Assembly (NCBI RefSeq): GCF_028583425.1
Contig: NC_072793.1
Span: forward strand, 99,681,689 to 99,745,688
Direction: 5' to 3'
Length of the DNA: 64,000 bases
Source of the DNA: Eublepharis macularius
Lineage: Eukaryota > Chordata > Lepidosauria > Squamata > Eublepharidae
Below are positions 44,314 to 56,296 of this stretch, piece after piece. The notes beneath the pieces are model-generated. The model worked only from the letters and a program-made list of their open reading frames with translations. It was not told where the DNA came from and made no database searches. A program made the translations under genes and the position numbers. Numbering within the stretch: position 1 is the first letter of the stretch; every line of letters begins with the position of its first letter.

Positions 44314-45297
44314 GGGCCGAATCCATACTTCCCTACATTCTGCTTTTCATATGAAATCATTGCGCTGGATTCTATCCCGCAGTGTCCAAGTCTGTGTTCA
44401 CATCTCCTCTCTTACTGCGGCAGCATCGTGCTATACTTTGTCCACATCCCCAGGAGAATCGTGCAATACAGGGTGGGTTTAGATCCGCCATTGCTGATGA
44501 CGACATTGCGTACCTTTTTTTACAAAAATTAATACTAGATTTTCACTATAGCGATTTTTCACTCAATTGCTATGGCAAGGCCACACCTCCTTTGAAAAGG
44601 TCACTGGAAAAGATTGTGGGACATCGGTGGGACACAGGTGTTCACATGGCCAATTACCACAGACTGTTGTGTTACCACTCAACTATGATTATAGCATAGC
44701 GATTTTTCACTATACCGATAATTTTAATATTTTTAAAAAATAAAAAACCAGGAAAGAGTCAACCTTTGCAGCCACAGTCTGCTTATCAGAAATTACCTAG
44801 GCTCTCCTTCGGCAGTAAAACATTGTTCACTGTAATAACAATGGCGACACCCCCCCCCCTTGATGCCTCCACAGGCTTTTTAGAACGCCCTAAACCGTTT
44901 GTGGGTGATGTTCATGAACGGGATTGCGCAATAGCACTAGGAATGCCCCCTTTTCAAAAAAATAAATAAACAGGACGGGGGTGTGGGCATGCCTCGGGCA
45001 GAGTTGGAAACCATAAGAATTGCTTGGCAAAGAGGGATGGTGTTCTGGAAAGGCAAGAAACAAGAAAGTGGGGGGGGGGTTAAGAGGGGGCAGTCTCTTT
45101 ATGAACAGCTTCTATTTGTTCACATTCATGGTGAGAACTGTGCAAGAGAAGCATATGAAAGCATGATAAACTCATCTGAGGCGCAGCGCAACAGATGCGA
45201 GAGAATGGCGGGATTGAGGTAAGAGTATGTGAACAGCCCTCTGAGAAGCTCATAAATGGTGGGAAAATAGCAAACTTGAGCCGTGTGGATTCGGCCA
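44314..45297. mobile_element. Probable non-autonomous DNA element (GGCCGAATCC ends)
   Basis: The ends ggccgaatccatac (44315-44328) and gtgtggattcggcc (45283-45296) are inverted repeats of 14 bp with one mismatch. The ~980-bp interior has repeated 'agcgatttttcactata' blocks (about 44550 and 44700) and no transposase. No target duplication is resolved. Confidence 0.45.
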
Positions 45298-47064
45298 AGA
45301 TTATTGTTTTCAATTGTCTTGTCACTGCTGTCTGCAAACCAATGCTGTGTTTCCAAATATCATTTTTTTCACATCACAGATGGTATAAATAAAATAAAAA
45401 CTGAAACAAAATGGGGCACAAATTAAAATTTTGGAACATTTTATTTCAGAGTTCAACTTAAAATTTCAAATCTTTTAACATTTTGTCTTTGAAATCTGAG
45501 ACTTACTTTAAAAAAACTTAAATATTTCTTTTTAAATTAAGGCAACATTGTTAAAGCATTAACTTGTCAATTTTTTAAACAGCTTTTCTTCATAAAAATC
45601 TGTAAACCCTAATTTTTCATAATTGGTAATGCTGAAAGAAATTCAAATGTGGAAAATATATTTTCAAGTATTTACCGACAAACTGGAAGTAGCTTGAGAA
45701 TTTTTAAGCAAAACTTGCTCTGGTAATAAAACACACTTGAAAGCAGTCTTGTAGAAAACAGGCATACGATTATATGGACTTCTGTATAACAAATCTTCCA
45801 CAATCTTTTTGGATTGTGCAAAATAGAGACTAATCTTTGAGAGAATGGAATGCCAGCATACAACACAGAGTTCCAAACCCCGCACCACACAGGCACAAAG
45901 CTCACTTGCCAAATGTCACAGCTGGTCTCTCAGGTTGACCCCATAGGATTGTTAAGAGGGTCAGATGGTGGCCTGGGCGGGGGGGCACCCTTGTATGAGC
46001 TTTTTGGTGAAAGTTGGAATAAAAATTGACATTTATTATGTCACAAAAAAATTCTATAATTCTATTTGATATTTCTCGACTTAAGTTTAGCTGACTATAG
46101 AATTATGTAATTTTAAGTTTTTCATTTGGAGATTATCTGATTTCTGGATCTCTTCCTAGGGGTATCTCTGAAGCTGCTTGGTTGTAATATATTAACTCCT
46201 CTTGACTGATGGATCAGTTATCTGTGCTACTGTAACATGTTTTAAGATTTGGTTCAGGTAAACTGTGATTTCTCCATTTTCATTCTGTGTTATGGTTAAA
46301 GGGCAGCCAAACTATCAAATAGCCCATGCCATTTCTAAGGAAATGCTGAATTTGTGGTTAAATTTCACCCCATAACCACTATAACTCAGCTCTTTAACAC
46401 CCACTGACATTTGGCACTCCTGTACCCCTTTCCATATAATTCAAAGATAGGTTTATCTATAGTCAATTTTTGTGACTGTAAAGGTGCTTTCCACTGTCAT
46501 TCACAGTCAACCAAATTGATACAGGGGGGAAAATTGATTATATGTAGGATATCTTTAATTGTGTTATGCAATATCTACCAAAAGGTAGATCTTTGGGTGA
46601 AATTACAATAAATTCATGTAATCTTCCCTTGACGTATATCAATTCCAATATTATCAGTGGGCCTCAAGTCCACCTATTTTCAGTTGTCTTAGTGGTAAGC
46701 GCCATCTGATTGGTATCTTAAAAATTAGTCTCATAATCATGTGTTTGGTATACATACTTTGTAGGTACTCAGTAAATACTTGTTTAATATTTATTTCTAT
46801 TATTATTGTGAGATCCTTTATAAGCACTCACACACAAATACATACACCATCCCTCCTGATATCTATTTTACCTGTTGCTCCTGTTCTCTCCTTTTGGTCA
46901 ACTCTGTGCTGGACAGCTGGAGATCTCTGCACTGCTGATATATGAATGATCTTGCAACAGGAGGTTGCCCATAATGCCTTTTTGACAATTTTCAGACCTG
47001 TGACCTTATTACATTTTGTACAATAATATTAGTTATTCTTTATTTTGTACTCCACATAACCAGT
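45298..47064. other. No recognisable gene
   Basis: AT-rich sequence with short frames on both strands. Confidence 0.4.
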
Positions 47065-47185
47065 TTGGGTTGGATCCTATGAATTTTGAGGAGAAAATAC
47101 TAATGGAAGCAAGTCTCTCCTATCTTTCTCATACTCAATATCTCTATGTGACCCTTGCACTCAGAGTTTATAGAATCCAACCCAG
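47065..47185. mobile_element. ~120-bp MITE
   Basis: Left tttgggttggatcctat and right atagaatccaacccaga are inverted repeats (17 bp, two mismatches). No target duplication visible. Confidence 0.6.
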
Positions 47186-47244
47186 AATTGCTAGGTTTTT
47201 TGCCTGGGATGCATGATAATGTTTATATTGCTATAAATTCCTAT

Positions 47245-47640
47245 ATTTATCAGTTCCAGAAGGATAGCCATGTTAGTGTACAGCAAAAACAGCGAGAAAT
47301 TTTCCCTCATTTTTTACAGGTTTTAGTCCTCTATTCATCTTACTTTGCCAGTTCATGAACAGTTGGGGATGGTCCACACCTTTTCTGACTGGATAATTTG
47401 ACCGGATCTTGTTTTCATCTGAGCTCTGCTACGTGATCTATGCTTCAGAATGCAGGGCCATCTGGTCTTTCTTTGTCATAGCTCTCTTCATCTTGCAGTT
47501 TGTAGCATTGTGTATAAATCTTTCTGCCAATTGATTGTAACACAACATGCATCTGGCAAAGTGGGATCTGGGTCATAAAAGCTCATGTCACAAAACATTA
47601 GCTTTTAAGGTGCCATGGAATCTTTGTATTTTATTTAGAA
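47245..47640 (+). mobile_element. Interspersed retroposon pieces
   Basis: 47255-47290 ('ggatagccatgttagtgta') and 47575-47640 ('aaagctcatgtcac' ... 'aaggtgccatggaatcttt') are two parts of the reptile repeat family also found at 34337. The middle is unlike the family, so this is a decayed or interrupted copy. Confidence 0.45.
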
Positions 47641-49950
47641 CACTTGGTGCTCTTAATAAATAAGTAAATTGATATATTTTAAGGAGGCAGTTTTGTACAG
47701 TAGTATTAACCTTCTCTTGTTTTTAAAAATGAATTTCTTATCACAATACCGATTTTTTTTCACTAGTGAACAGTAAAAGTAAAGTCTATAAAAATATACC
47801 TAAAAATATAATGTAGGGAGAGATGTACAATTTCCGAAATTGTTGAAGCTTTAAAAAATTTGGATTTGGGGGAAAAAACAGAAATTTTAAATACTATCTT
47901 ATCATACTAAATTTATTACTGCCTTAACAGCATTAAATGTATAATTTAGGATTTAAAGTTGTCCTGTTTAAAGGATTTAAAGTTGCTGTTTTCAAATATT
48001 ATGAATAATATATTGCATATGGCAGACTACAGAAAGACTCCAAAGGATTTCAGGAATAGGTTGATAATTTCTACATCATTCTATGCAATAATTAAAAAAG
48101 GAGAATTTAGTTTTACTAGGTGCATTTGCATCAAAGAACATGGATTCAACATGGATCTGTGATATATGTAACAATAAGTGGCAAATAAGAACAGCCATTA
48201 GAAGCTTGGTGTATTTTAGTACCATGGACAGCTCCTTACCATTTATCTTAGTGCTTTGAAAATCATGGTTGCACATAGCTTCTTGCAATTTTTTCTATGA
48301 TTTCAGAGAAAGCAGGAGAAGTTACTGCTATATTCTGGAAAGATTTATACAATAACAGTTTTAATTTAGTAGTCTAGCGCATGCCTTATGGAATGGTTTC
48401 TACATTCACTGTATCAGCCAGAATAATGAAGGATTTATCTAAAAATAACTACCATGGAATATTTAATTTGATGGCAAGGCTGCTGTGACTAACACGTGAA
48501 ACAGAGAAGCACTGTGATAAGTGACAGCATGATAATGGGAAAGTATTATTATATGATCTTTTATTCCATTGCAAAGTAAAATATACCTGCTGTATCTTTA
48601 CAGACAGCTCAGCACTGTCTCTCTAAATAACAAAATCCTATGCTATATAGCTGATAGTCCTCTGAGATGGACTGATTCCTTGCTGAAAGCCAAATTGATT
48701 TCTGTACTCTGCCCTGTGATTCATACATGTGGCATACTCCTGAATTAATATGGAAGAATTGTGGTGGTGCTTCCACTCATTTGAACCAGCCCTCTAACCC
48801 ATGGATAATGTTAGTGATAATGTTAGTGATAACATTTTAAATGATAGTGATATTGTTTTAAATGATAGAAAGTAGTGACAGGATTGGAAGAGATCTTCTG
48901 GAATTTAAACTTGTTTACATTTTCACAACATTGAAATCAACAGCAAAAGGCTTGCTCCAGATTAAACAAACCACAACCTTTCAGAAGAACAAACAGTGCA
49001 TGGTGTGTTAACCCAAAATCAGTATTTCATGGTGAGCTCTAGATACTGGACACTGAAACAAGAGCTTGCTAGAATGCAGAGAGAATCTACAGAATGCTAT
49101 GAAGCCATTTATATCCAAAACAATAAAATGAAATACGTATTGCTTTATCAAAAATTAGATAATAAAATCATAATGAAAGAAATATAATTTCAAAATCTCA
49201 AGGTCTTGGAAATTCAGGGTTGGTCATAATGAGATATTTAAATCAATACAAAAGCTACATCAGTATGGGACTGTGAGTTTTACTACAGATCTCTATCTGA
49301 TGATGACATTCAAAATTTAAATATTAGGCAACATAGACTGTGAAATCACAGTAGCACAAAGATTCAGAATAGGTTTCCACAGCAACCTCACTGAGCTCTG
49401 CAACCTTCATTCTGCTTCATTACATAAACACAGAACGTATATGTAGTGAAAATAAATGGCACTGTGTATACATCCAAGCCTTATGAATTAACTGCTCTGC
49501 AAGTATTGCAGTATTCAGAATGAAATAATATTTAATTATTTACAGAATCTAAAGGGAACACCAGGAACACATCTTTTGAAGAGTCAGGGTACAGATCCTG
49601 GGGTATAATATTAAATATAAAACCTCACTGAAAAGCAAATAACTTCTTACAGTCAAGTTTTGCATCTCATATGATAAGAAATTTGAATAGATTATTTTTA
49701 AAAGTTAATTGGAGTCAGCATTAAAATCTTATATAGATTACAAAATGCATATTTGGCCTTTACTGCGACAAAGCAACTGTTAAGAATGTAAGATCCAGTA
49801 CTACTGACTTTTTCTTATGCCTAACCCCAATGAAATGATTTGTAAAACAATTTAAACTAATAAATAATACATCAATGTATACATATGTAAGAATTGTCTG
49901 GATTGGGATTTTAGAGATAATGTCAGTCTGTCCAATATAGAGAGCCCATA
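47641..49950. other. No recognisable gene
   Basis: AT-rich with short frames. At 48808-48870 a small imperfect tandem of 'gttagtgataa' and 'ttaaatgatagtgat' occurs. Confidence 0.4.
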
Positions 49951-50026
49951 CCAATTTAATAGCTATTTATTATATTTGTATTTTGCCTTTCTTCAGTGAA
50001 ACTCAAGGTGGCTTACACAGGGTTCC
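49951..50026 (-). mobile_element. LINE 3' end, left part, split by the ORF1-only L1
   Basis: 'ttgcctttcttcagtgaaac' then 'tcaaggtggcttacacaggg' belongs to the LINE 3' family at 9019 and 10640. It resumes at 51595 with 'catgtagaaggtgacc'. Confidence 0.65.
50010..50026 (+). repeat. Target-site duplication of the ORF1-only L1, left copy
   Basis: ggcttacacagggttcc, identical over 17 bp to 51578-51594. Confidence 0.9.
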
Positions 50027-51577
50027 TTTTTTTATTTTTATATTTATTTTTTTCAATATCTAACATAAAAAACTACAGAAGACTACAAAAGTATAAAAGG
50101 GAAGGGAAAGAAAAAAAGGGGAAGGGAAAACTGGGAAAAGGGAAAATCAACATACAAACACCAAACACTACACTACATGTCTTGTATTCCCTTCATACTG
50201 CAATTTTTCTTAAGAGTTAACTTTCTAATATGCTATCAGATTGGTAGGTCTTATACAATACAGATTATATTCAGGATCAGAACTTCTCCCCCCCCCCCCT
50301 TGCGTCTCGGTCTTAATTCTCTCTGCGCAGCTGGAGCAGCTGCGCCCGCCCTTTCCTCCCCCCCCCCACTTTCCCCTTCAGACTTCGAACTTTCTTCCTG
50401 CTGAAACTCCTGATGGTTGAACAAAAAAATCTGTCAACTGCACGTCCGATGTAATCTTGTAGGTTTGATCTTTATATCTGAACCAGACACCTTCTGGAAA
50501 CAGCCACTTATATTTTATATCACATTTCCTCAAGAAAGCCGCAAGTCCCTTATACTTGAATCTTCTTTTACGAGCCAAAAATGGAACATCCTTCAATATT
50601 TTAACCTTATTGCCCAAATAATCCAAGTCCACATTATACGAATTGTCTAAGATGGTGTCCCGAGTCTTCTTAGATGAAAAGTCAATAATAATCTCGCGAG
50701 GCAGCTGCCGCTTCATTGCATACTTTGAAGATGTCCGCCGGACTTCCAAAATATCGTTTTTTATCTCTTCTTTAGTTGCCTTTGCGAATGGCGCCAAAAG
50801 TCCAGACACCAAATCTTTTAAATTTTCACTTTGCTCTTCTTTTACATTTTGAAGACGCAATACCGTTTGGGCATGGTCCACTTGTAATCCTATTATTTGA
50901 TTCTCCAAAAGCTTCACTTCCTTACTTGTTGCTTTCATGAGTACTGCGTTCTCGTGCGCAGATTGCTCTGCTCCGGTCGCTGTTTCTTTAATGGCTTTCA
51001 CCTCGCTCTCCTCTAAATCAACCTTCTGCCCCATTTCATTCAGTTTCGCTACAAAGGGCTGCACAGCATCGAAAACTGCTCGTCTCACCAGATCTTCCAG
51101 CGTTTTCCCCTTCCCCTGTAACGTCGCCATCACCGATTTACTCATTGCTGGGCTCTGCTTTCTCGTCGCCATCTTAGGGGGGGGCGCCAACTAAGTTCCG
51201 AAACTCGGTGCAGGGGAAGAAGTCTGCGCCTTTTTAGCTTCAATTCCCACCGATCCTTCGCATACACTTAAAAATCAGAAGGGATTCGCTTACTTACAGG
51301 TCTTCACCTTAAATCTGCTTATTGCCGTTCTCCATGGCCCGGCAGCACACGCGGTGCTGCGCAAGTCTGCCGGCCTCCGTTGGGGCAAGCGGGCAATTTA
51401 CCCCCTGCATTACTTCCAGAGGGTTCTTCCCGCGGCGCCCCGGATCCAGGCTCCCTCCCTGGGAGTCCTGGAGGTTAACCCTTGCGGGTCAACCGCCCAG
51501 TCAGCCTGCTCAGACAGTTCCCCCCGGACCTGCGGAGAGGAACGTCCGACATGGCCGAGAAAACGAAACCGAATCCC
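50027..51577 (-). mobile_element. ORF1-only L1 (HAL1-like or spliced L1)
   Basis: Minus strand: a GC-rich ~400-bp 5' region from 51577, ORF1 (51172-50378), about 80 bp of GC-rich text, then an L1-like 3' UTR ending in an A-rich tail at 50027. No trace of endonuclease or RT lies between ORF1 and the 3' UTR. Perfect 17-bp target duplications show that L1 machinery inserted the unit, and the open ORF1 and exact duplications indicate a young copy. It matches the layout of mammalian HAL1 or of spliced integrated L1 copies. Confidence 0.8.
50378..51172 (-). CDS. L1 ORF1 protein of the ORF1-only element
   Basis: 264 residues from ATG 51172 (MATRKQSPAMSK); six upstream codons are open but lack an ATG. 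Coiled coil about residues 60-115 (VKLLENQIIGLQVDHAQ), RRM-like RLQNVKEEQSENLKDLVSG, then RTSSKYAMKRQLPREIIIDFSSKKTRD (the L1 PR-I-V-x-F motif split over two lines of the fold), and the C-terminal domain with VPFLARKRRFKY and KYKWLFPEGVWFRY. The whole ORF1p fold is represented. It belongs to a different L1 lineage from the copy at 25699. Confidence 0.85.
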   Translation of the reverse strand: MATRKQSPAMSKSVMATLQGKGKTLEDLVRRAVFDAVQPFVAKLNEMGQKVDLEESEVKAIKETATGAEQSAHENAVLMKATSKEVKLLENQIIGLQVDHAQTVLRLQNVKEEQSENLKDLVSGLLAPFAKATKEEIKNDILEVRRTSSKYAMKRQLPREIIIDFSSKKTRDTILDNSYNVDLDYLGNKVKILKDVPFLARKRRFKYKGLAAFLRKCDIKYKWLFPEGVWFRYKDQTYKITSDVQLTDFFVQPSGVSAGRKFEV

Positions 51578-51594
51578 GGCTTACACAGGGTTCC
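51578..51594 (+). repeat. Target-site duplication of the ORF1-only L1, right copy
   Basis: ggcttacacagggttcc, exact match to 50010-50026. Confidence 0.9.
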
Positions 51595-54500
51595 CATGTA
51601 GAAGGTGACCTACACCTCCTTAGCTTCAGCAGTGTACAATAGTAAAAAGTCTAAATGCATTTTTATATTTTTGAGATAATATATTTTCAGGCTTAGTGTG
51701 AAATTAGGCTTTTACATATGAATTTACTGGAAAATGCAAATGTAACACATAAATAACACCTTTTAAAGCAATTTTTATCATAAATCAAATGAGCTTCTTT
51801 TGTTAGGTAGCACTATCAGTATTTGTATTGAATCAAGTTTGGCATTAGCTGCAAATAAAAAAGGGAAGCAAGATACTTCCCTGTGATGTCCTTATATACA
51901 TAGGCTGACACAAGAAACAATATACAGTTATTAATTTTACTGGAGTTCTTCAAGTAGCTTGAAAAATCCATGGTTGCAAATAGGAATCCTAACATGGAAA
52001 AGAAGTTATCGGGTTCTTGTTTGAGATCATTTGATAATATCAAGCATTCAGTATAAAACAGCCCATGCTGAAGTCACTTAGGAGAAGACTGATAACAATG
52101 AGAAGCCACATATTAGAGTGATGTGCTACAGCTAGTCATTTCTTTCTTTCTTTTAAAAAAAAATAATTTATTTAGTCATTTCTGTGTTTAGGACAGGCTT
52201 CTGGTTCTGTGCCCTTCCTTCTGCAGGCTATATTACAAAACAAAGTTGACCATCGTACACCTGTACTGAACCACATAGAGTGAGTGATTTGGAAATTCTG
52301 GTTTTGCTCAGAATAATGTTTAAGATTACAATCATAAACACACTTAGTAGGAAAAATGTCCCATGGAGCTCAGCATGACTAATTTTTGATATGCATATAG
52401 TAAGATAGAAGGGAACTTGTGCTGAAATTTGCATTACTCAGGTAAGTTGTGCAAGCTGCTTGCTTATCTAAGGTGAGTTAGCTCAGAAACTACGGTGCAA
52501 AATATCTACTGGCTGCTGCTTGTCCAGTCAACAAATGTAGTCAGCAGATCTTTGATTCCCTTCTCTCCCATCAGCAATATTCTATGGCTACCATTTACTA
52601 TGTTAGGCTGTAGGCAAAGATGCCATGTGACTTTTCATCTGGAGAATCCATCTGGGAAAATGTGCACCTATCCAAGATGTGCAAGATGGCGAGGGTACAT
52701 ACCTTCCCTAGTGTGAGACAAAGATAGCCATACTGAGGAACTGCAGTGTCTTTTCAGCATTCCATTATTCCTAATACTTTCATGGTGCCCTGTATGCACC
52801 ACAAGAGAAAATAGAAGAGGCAATGGTGTTCCTCTCTCCTCTGTTTTTCCATTAAATGTTTTCTGCATGTCTCCTTCACTAGGCAAAATCCAATTTTCTT
52901 CGTTGTCCACTCTCTTCATTGTGGACAACGATTTTCTTCGTTGTCCACTCTCAAAGATTACAAACAAACATGCAAGAAATACTGTGCCTGATCTTGTAAA
53001 AATGCTCAGCAACTCTGAAACTGAGCGGACCTATGATAACAACAACAATCATTATAATCTGGTAACTCTGATGGTGATTTGATGTCAAAAGTGGAAAGCT
53101 ATTGCAGACAAATTATCAGCACAGTCAATTCTGGTATAGATTAACTGTTTGAGGGTGGGGTGGATTGACTGAATCCAGCCCCCCCTCCCAACAACTGATC
53201 AGCGCTAGAGGATCTCAGCATCAAGACCAATATTGTTGTTGTCAAAGGATAAACTGAAAGCTACATATTTATAGTCAACTAGATACAGAAAATATTTCAA
53301 TTTCCTCCCCCAACAAACCGCTGATATTTTCTCCCTGCCTTCATAATGTCTGTACATTGTAAGCAGTAGGTATACTCTAGAAAACTGAATAGGAAACATA
53401 GAGCTGAGTCTCATTGATTACAACTGGATTTTGACATACTTAAATTTCTCTGGATTATGATCAATTAATATTTCATTCAGCCCCTCTCCCCATGGCATGT
53501 AGTGACAGCTGCAGCTAAATTTGTTACCATATTCTTCTTTTCTAGCATCTCATGTGGGGGCAGGGGGGAGGAAAGAGCCTTGTTCCACAATCCCTTGCTT
53601 AACTACATGCATGCATTTGCATTAATGGAAACGGATCTAAGTCTATTATACCCTAGTAGCATGTCACAGCAATTTTTCTGTAATCATACTTGTAAAAGTA
53701 TATAACATTATTAATGCAAGCAACAACCAATACCCTGTCTGACAGGTGATCACAGTTAAAGACCCTTTAGTTCCTTTCCCTGCACTTTGATTATTCCATT
53801 TCTATACAATTCCTCTAAGAGATATGCATCAGCAAGGGGAAAATAATACGGAAGCTGATATTACAGTGAAGAATCATTGTGAGCTTCCAAAGTGAACTGC
53901 TTCAATCATAAGCACTCAGTAGAACTTACTTTTAATTAAATAAACATTCATATGACAAACCTGCATGGATATCATCCTCCAACATCACAACTCTGGAGAC
54001 ACATAATAGGGTGGCCGTCTAAAATTTTAGATATTTTAAATGTTATTATTTTGTTCTAGACCCCATAATTCCTCTCTGGAATTCAACACAACTTCCCATA
54101 AAACTGTTCTACATCACTTATTCTTTTATAGTTTCTCTTGACCTTGTCAACTCTACTCATGATTCTTCTCAGTCATTCCTGTCCACTCTGTATCATGTCA
54201 TTCCACTGTAGCCACTGTTATTGTGTAATTATTCTACTAAAGATGCTGTTATTTGACTCCACTCCAGCTTTGTTTAGTATGCTGCCAGCCACTACACTCT
54301 TATTCACACTAAGCATTCACGTTCCTTTGCTATCAAGTCTATAAAATCACTCTAGACACTGGCCAGTCAGATTCACATTCTTGGTTTTCAATGGCATTCT
54401 GATCAGTGGTATTATCTTGTATCCTTCTGTTGAAACCATCCTGTCCATTACATTTGACAGGGCCAGTCTGGGAATAGTTGATGAGGTAGGGAATTATGAT

Positions 54501-54597
54501 GTGTGGCATTTGCTATCAGTAGTAGGAATTTATTTATTTAAGTAAATAAGGTTTTCATCTCCTACAAGCAGATTTTTCCTGCTACACATATGATTAT
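51595..54597. other. LINE 3' remnant, then DNA without recognisable genes
   Basis: 51595-51645 completes the LINE tail split by the L1. The remainder has only short frames. A small direct/inverted repeat group lies at 52893-52952. Confidence 0.4.
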
Positions 54598-55580
54598 TTA
54601 TTATGTTTGTTTATTTACAAGCTATATACACTGCTTTATTGCCCTCATCAGGGCACCAAGGCAACTAACAGCTTAAAAACATATATAATAAATACACATC
54701 TTAAAAATCATTAAAGCTAAACAAAAACACTTTATTAAAAAATTAAGACCAAAGCAAAAGTACTTATACAAAACCATAAACAACAATTAAAGCAGAGCAG
54801 GAAGAAGAAATCACTCTAGAGAGAGATTTCCAAAGTTTTGGTGCCATGACTGGGAAGGCCTTTTCCTGGGTTGCTACCCACCTAATATCATATGGGAGGG
54901 TCACCCAAAGATAGCCATAGTGGTCAGGTAGTTGGTCCTTCAAGTACTCTGAGCTCAAGCCATGAAGCATTTTAAAGGTCAATGCCAGCACCTTGAATTG
55001 TGCCTAGAAACAGATTGGGGACCAGGGTATAGATGGGCTAAGACTGGAGTGATATGGTCCCTCCAATCCAGCCAGTAATCCTGCCTGTAGCATTCTGCAC
55101 CAACTGAAGTTTCCAAACACTTTTCAAGGGCAGCCCAATGTAGAGGACAAAATCAGGGAATGTACCACAGTGGTCAGATCTTTTCTGCCCAGGAAAGGCC
55201 ACAGCTGGTTAACCAATCAAAGCTGATAAGAGACGCTTCTGGCCACAGCTGCCACCTCCTTATCCATCAGTAGGCCTGGATCCAACAGCACACAAAACTA
55301 CAGACCTGTTCCTTCATGAGGAATGTTACTCCATTCAGAACTCCTAACGGGTAGCAGCTCCCTCTTGTTGGGATTAAGTTTCAGTTTATTAGTCTGCATC
55401 CACTCCAAAACTGCCTCCAGGCCAACTGGTTCAGGGTTTCTACAGCCTCCCTGAGATCAGCTGGAAGCATGAGATACAGCTGAGTGTTAAGACATATTGG
55501 TGACATCTCATCCGAAGTCTCCGGATGACCATACCCAAGGGTTTCATGTAGCTGTTGAAATGCATGATTCATCATCAATA
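54598..55580 (-). mobile_element. L2/CR1-type LINE 3' region, minus strand
   Basis: The minus-strand frame 54991-54764 reads LTFKMLHGLSSEYLKDQLPD (post-RT block). The rest carries the family's 'gcattctgcaccaactgaag' and 'cactttcaagggcagccc'-like text at about 55090. 3' end near 54600, 5'-truncated at about 55580. Confidence 0.75.
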
Positions 55581-55886
55581 GGATTTCTTCCTCATATTAG
55601 TGGCGAATGATGCCGTCGCCTCTCCTCCTCCTAATCCTTGAGGTGTAAGGAAGAATATGCGTTTTCTTTGGAAAGCAGAGAAATTTTAACGGATTGTCCA
55701 CTTCCAATGCAATTCGTGGACGGGGTAGGAGGCGTAGAACTGAAAAAGCAAATCAGAACCCTGGAGGCGATCTAAAGAAAGAGGCTCCAGAAAGCCTCGC
55801 GCCTTATTCACCCTCCCGGGGCTGTTTAGCCTCAGCGTTGACAAGGCTGCTCGAGGCCGCGCGGGAAGGCTAGGGAAGAAGCGTCT

Positions 55887-55896
55887 GCGCATGCGC
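55887..55896. promoter_or_regulatory. NRF-1-type palindrome
   Basis: GCGCATGCGC within ctGCGCATGCGCca, a perfect match to the NRF-1 consensus, about 480 bp upstream of the DOCK3 start codon and at the CpG-island edge. Confidence 0.55.
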
Positions 55897-56296
55897 CAGA
55901 TCGCTAAGTGGGTGGGCGCGCGAGTCCTTCAGCAGCTGCTACAACAACAGCGGAGAAGAGGCGGTTGAGGGGCTGTTGCTGCCTTCTTCAGTTGCAATCA
56001 GAGAGGAAGGGGGGCTCTTCCGGCTGGATTAAGGCGAGGACCTCGGGGAGCCGTCCTGCCTTGAGGGTCTGGGTGCGCTGTGCAGTTCCGTGACCGGCGC
56101 TGAGGAACCTGCTGCCGCTTCTGCTGTTGCTCTCTACGGGAAGGAACGTCTCTTCGCCCTCATCCCCGCCGCCCAGCTCACCTGCCCGGCCAGAGGAAAG
56201 CAGAAAAGACGTCGCCGCCACCACAGCCGCGGTGCCCGGGGGGCTGTACGGAGCAGCGCCCTCGGGCTCATCCGGAGAAGGCGCCTCCGCTCGCCC

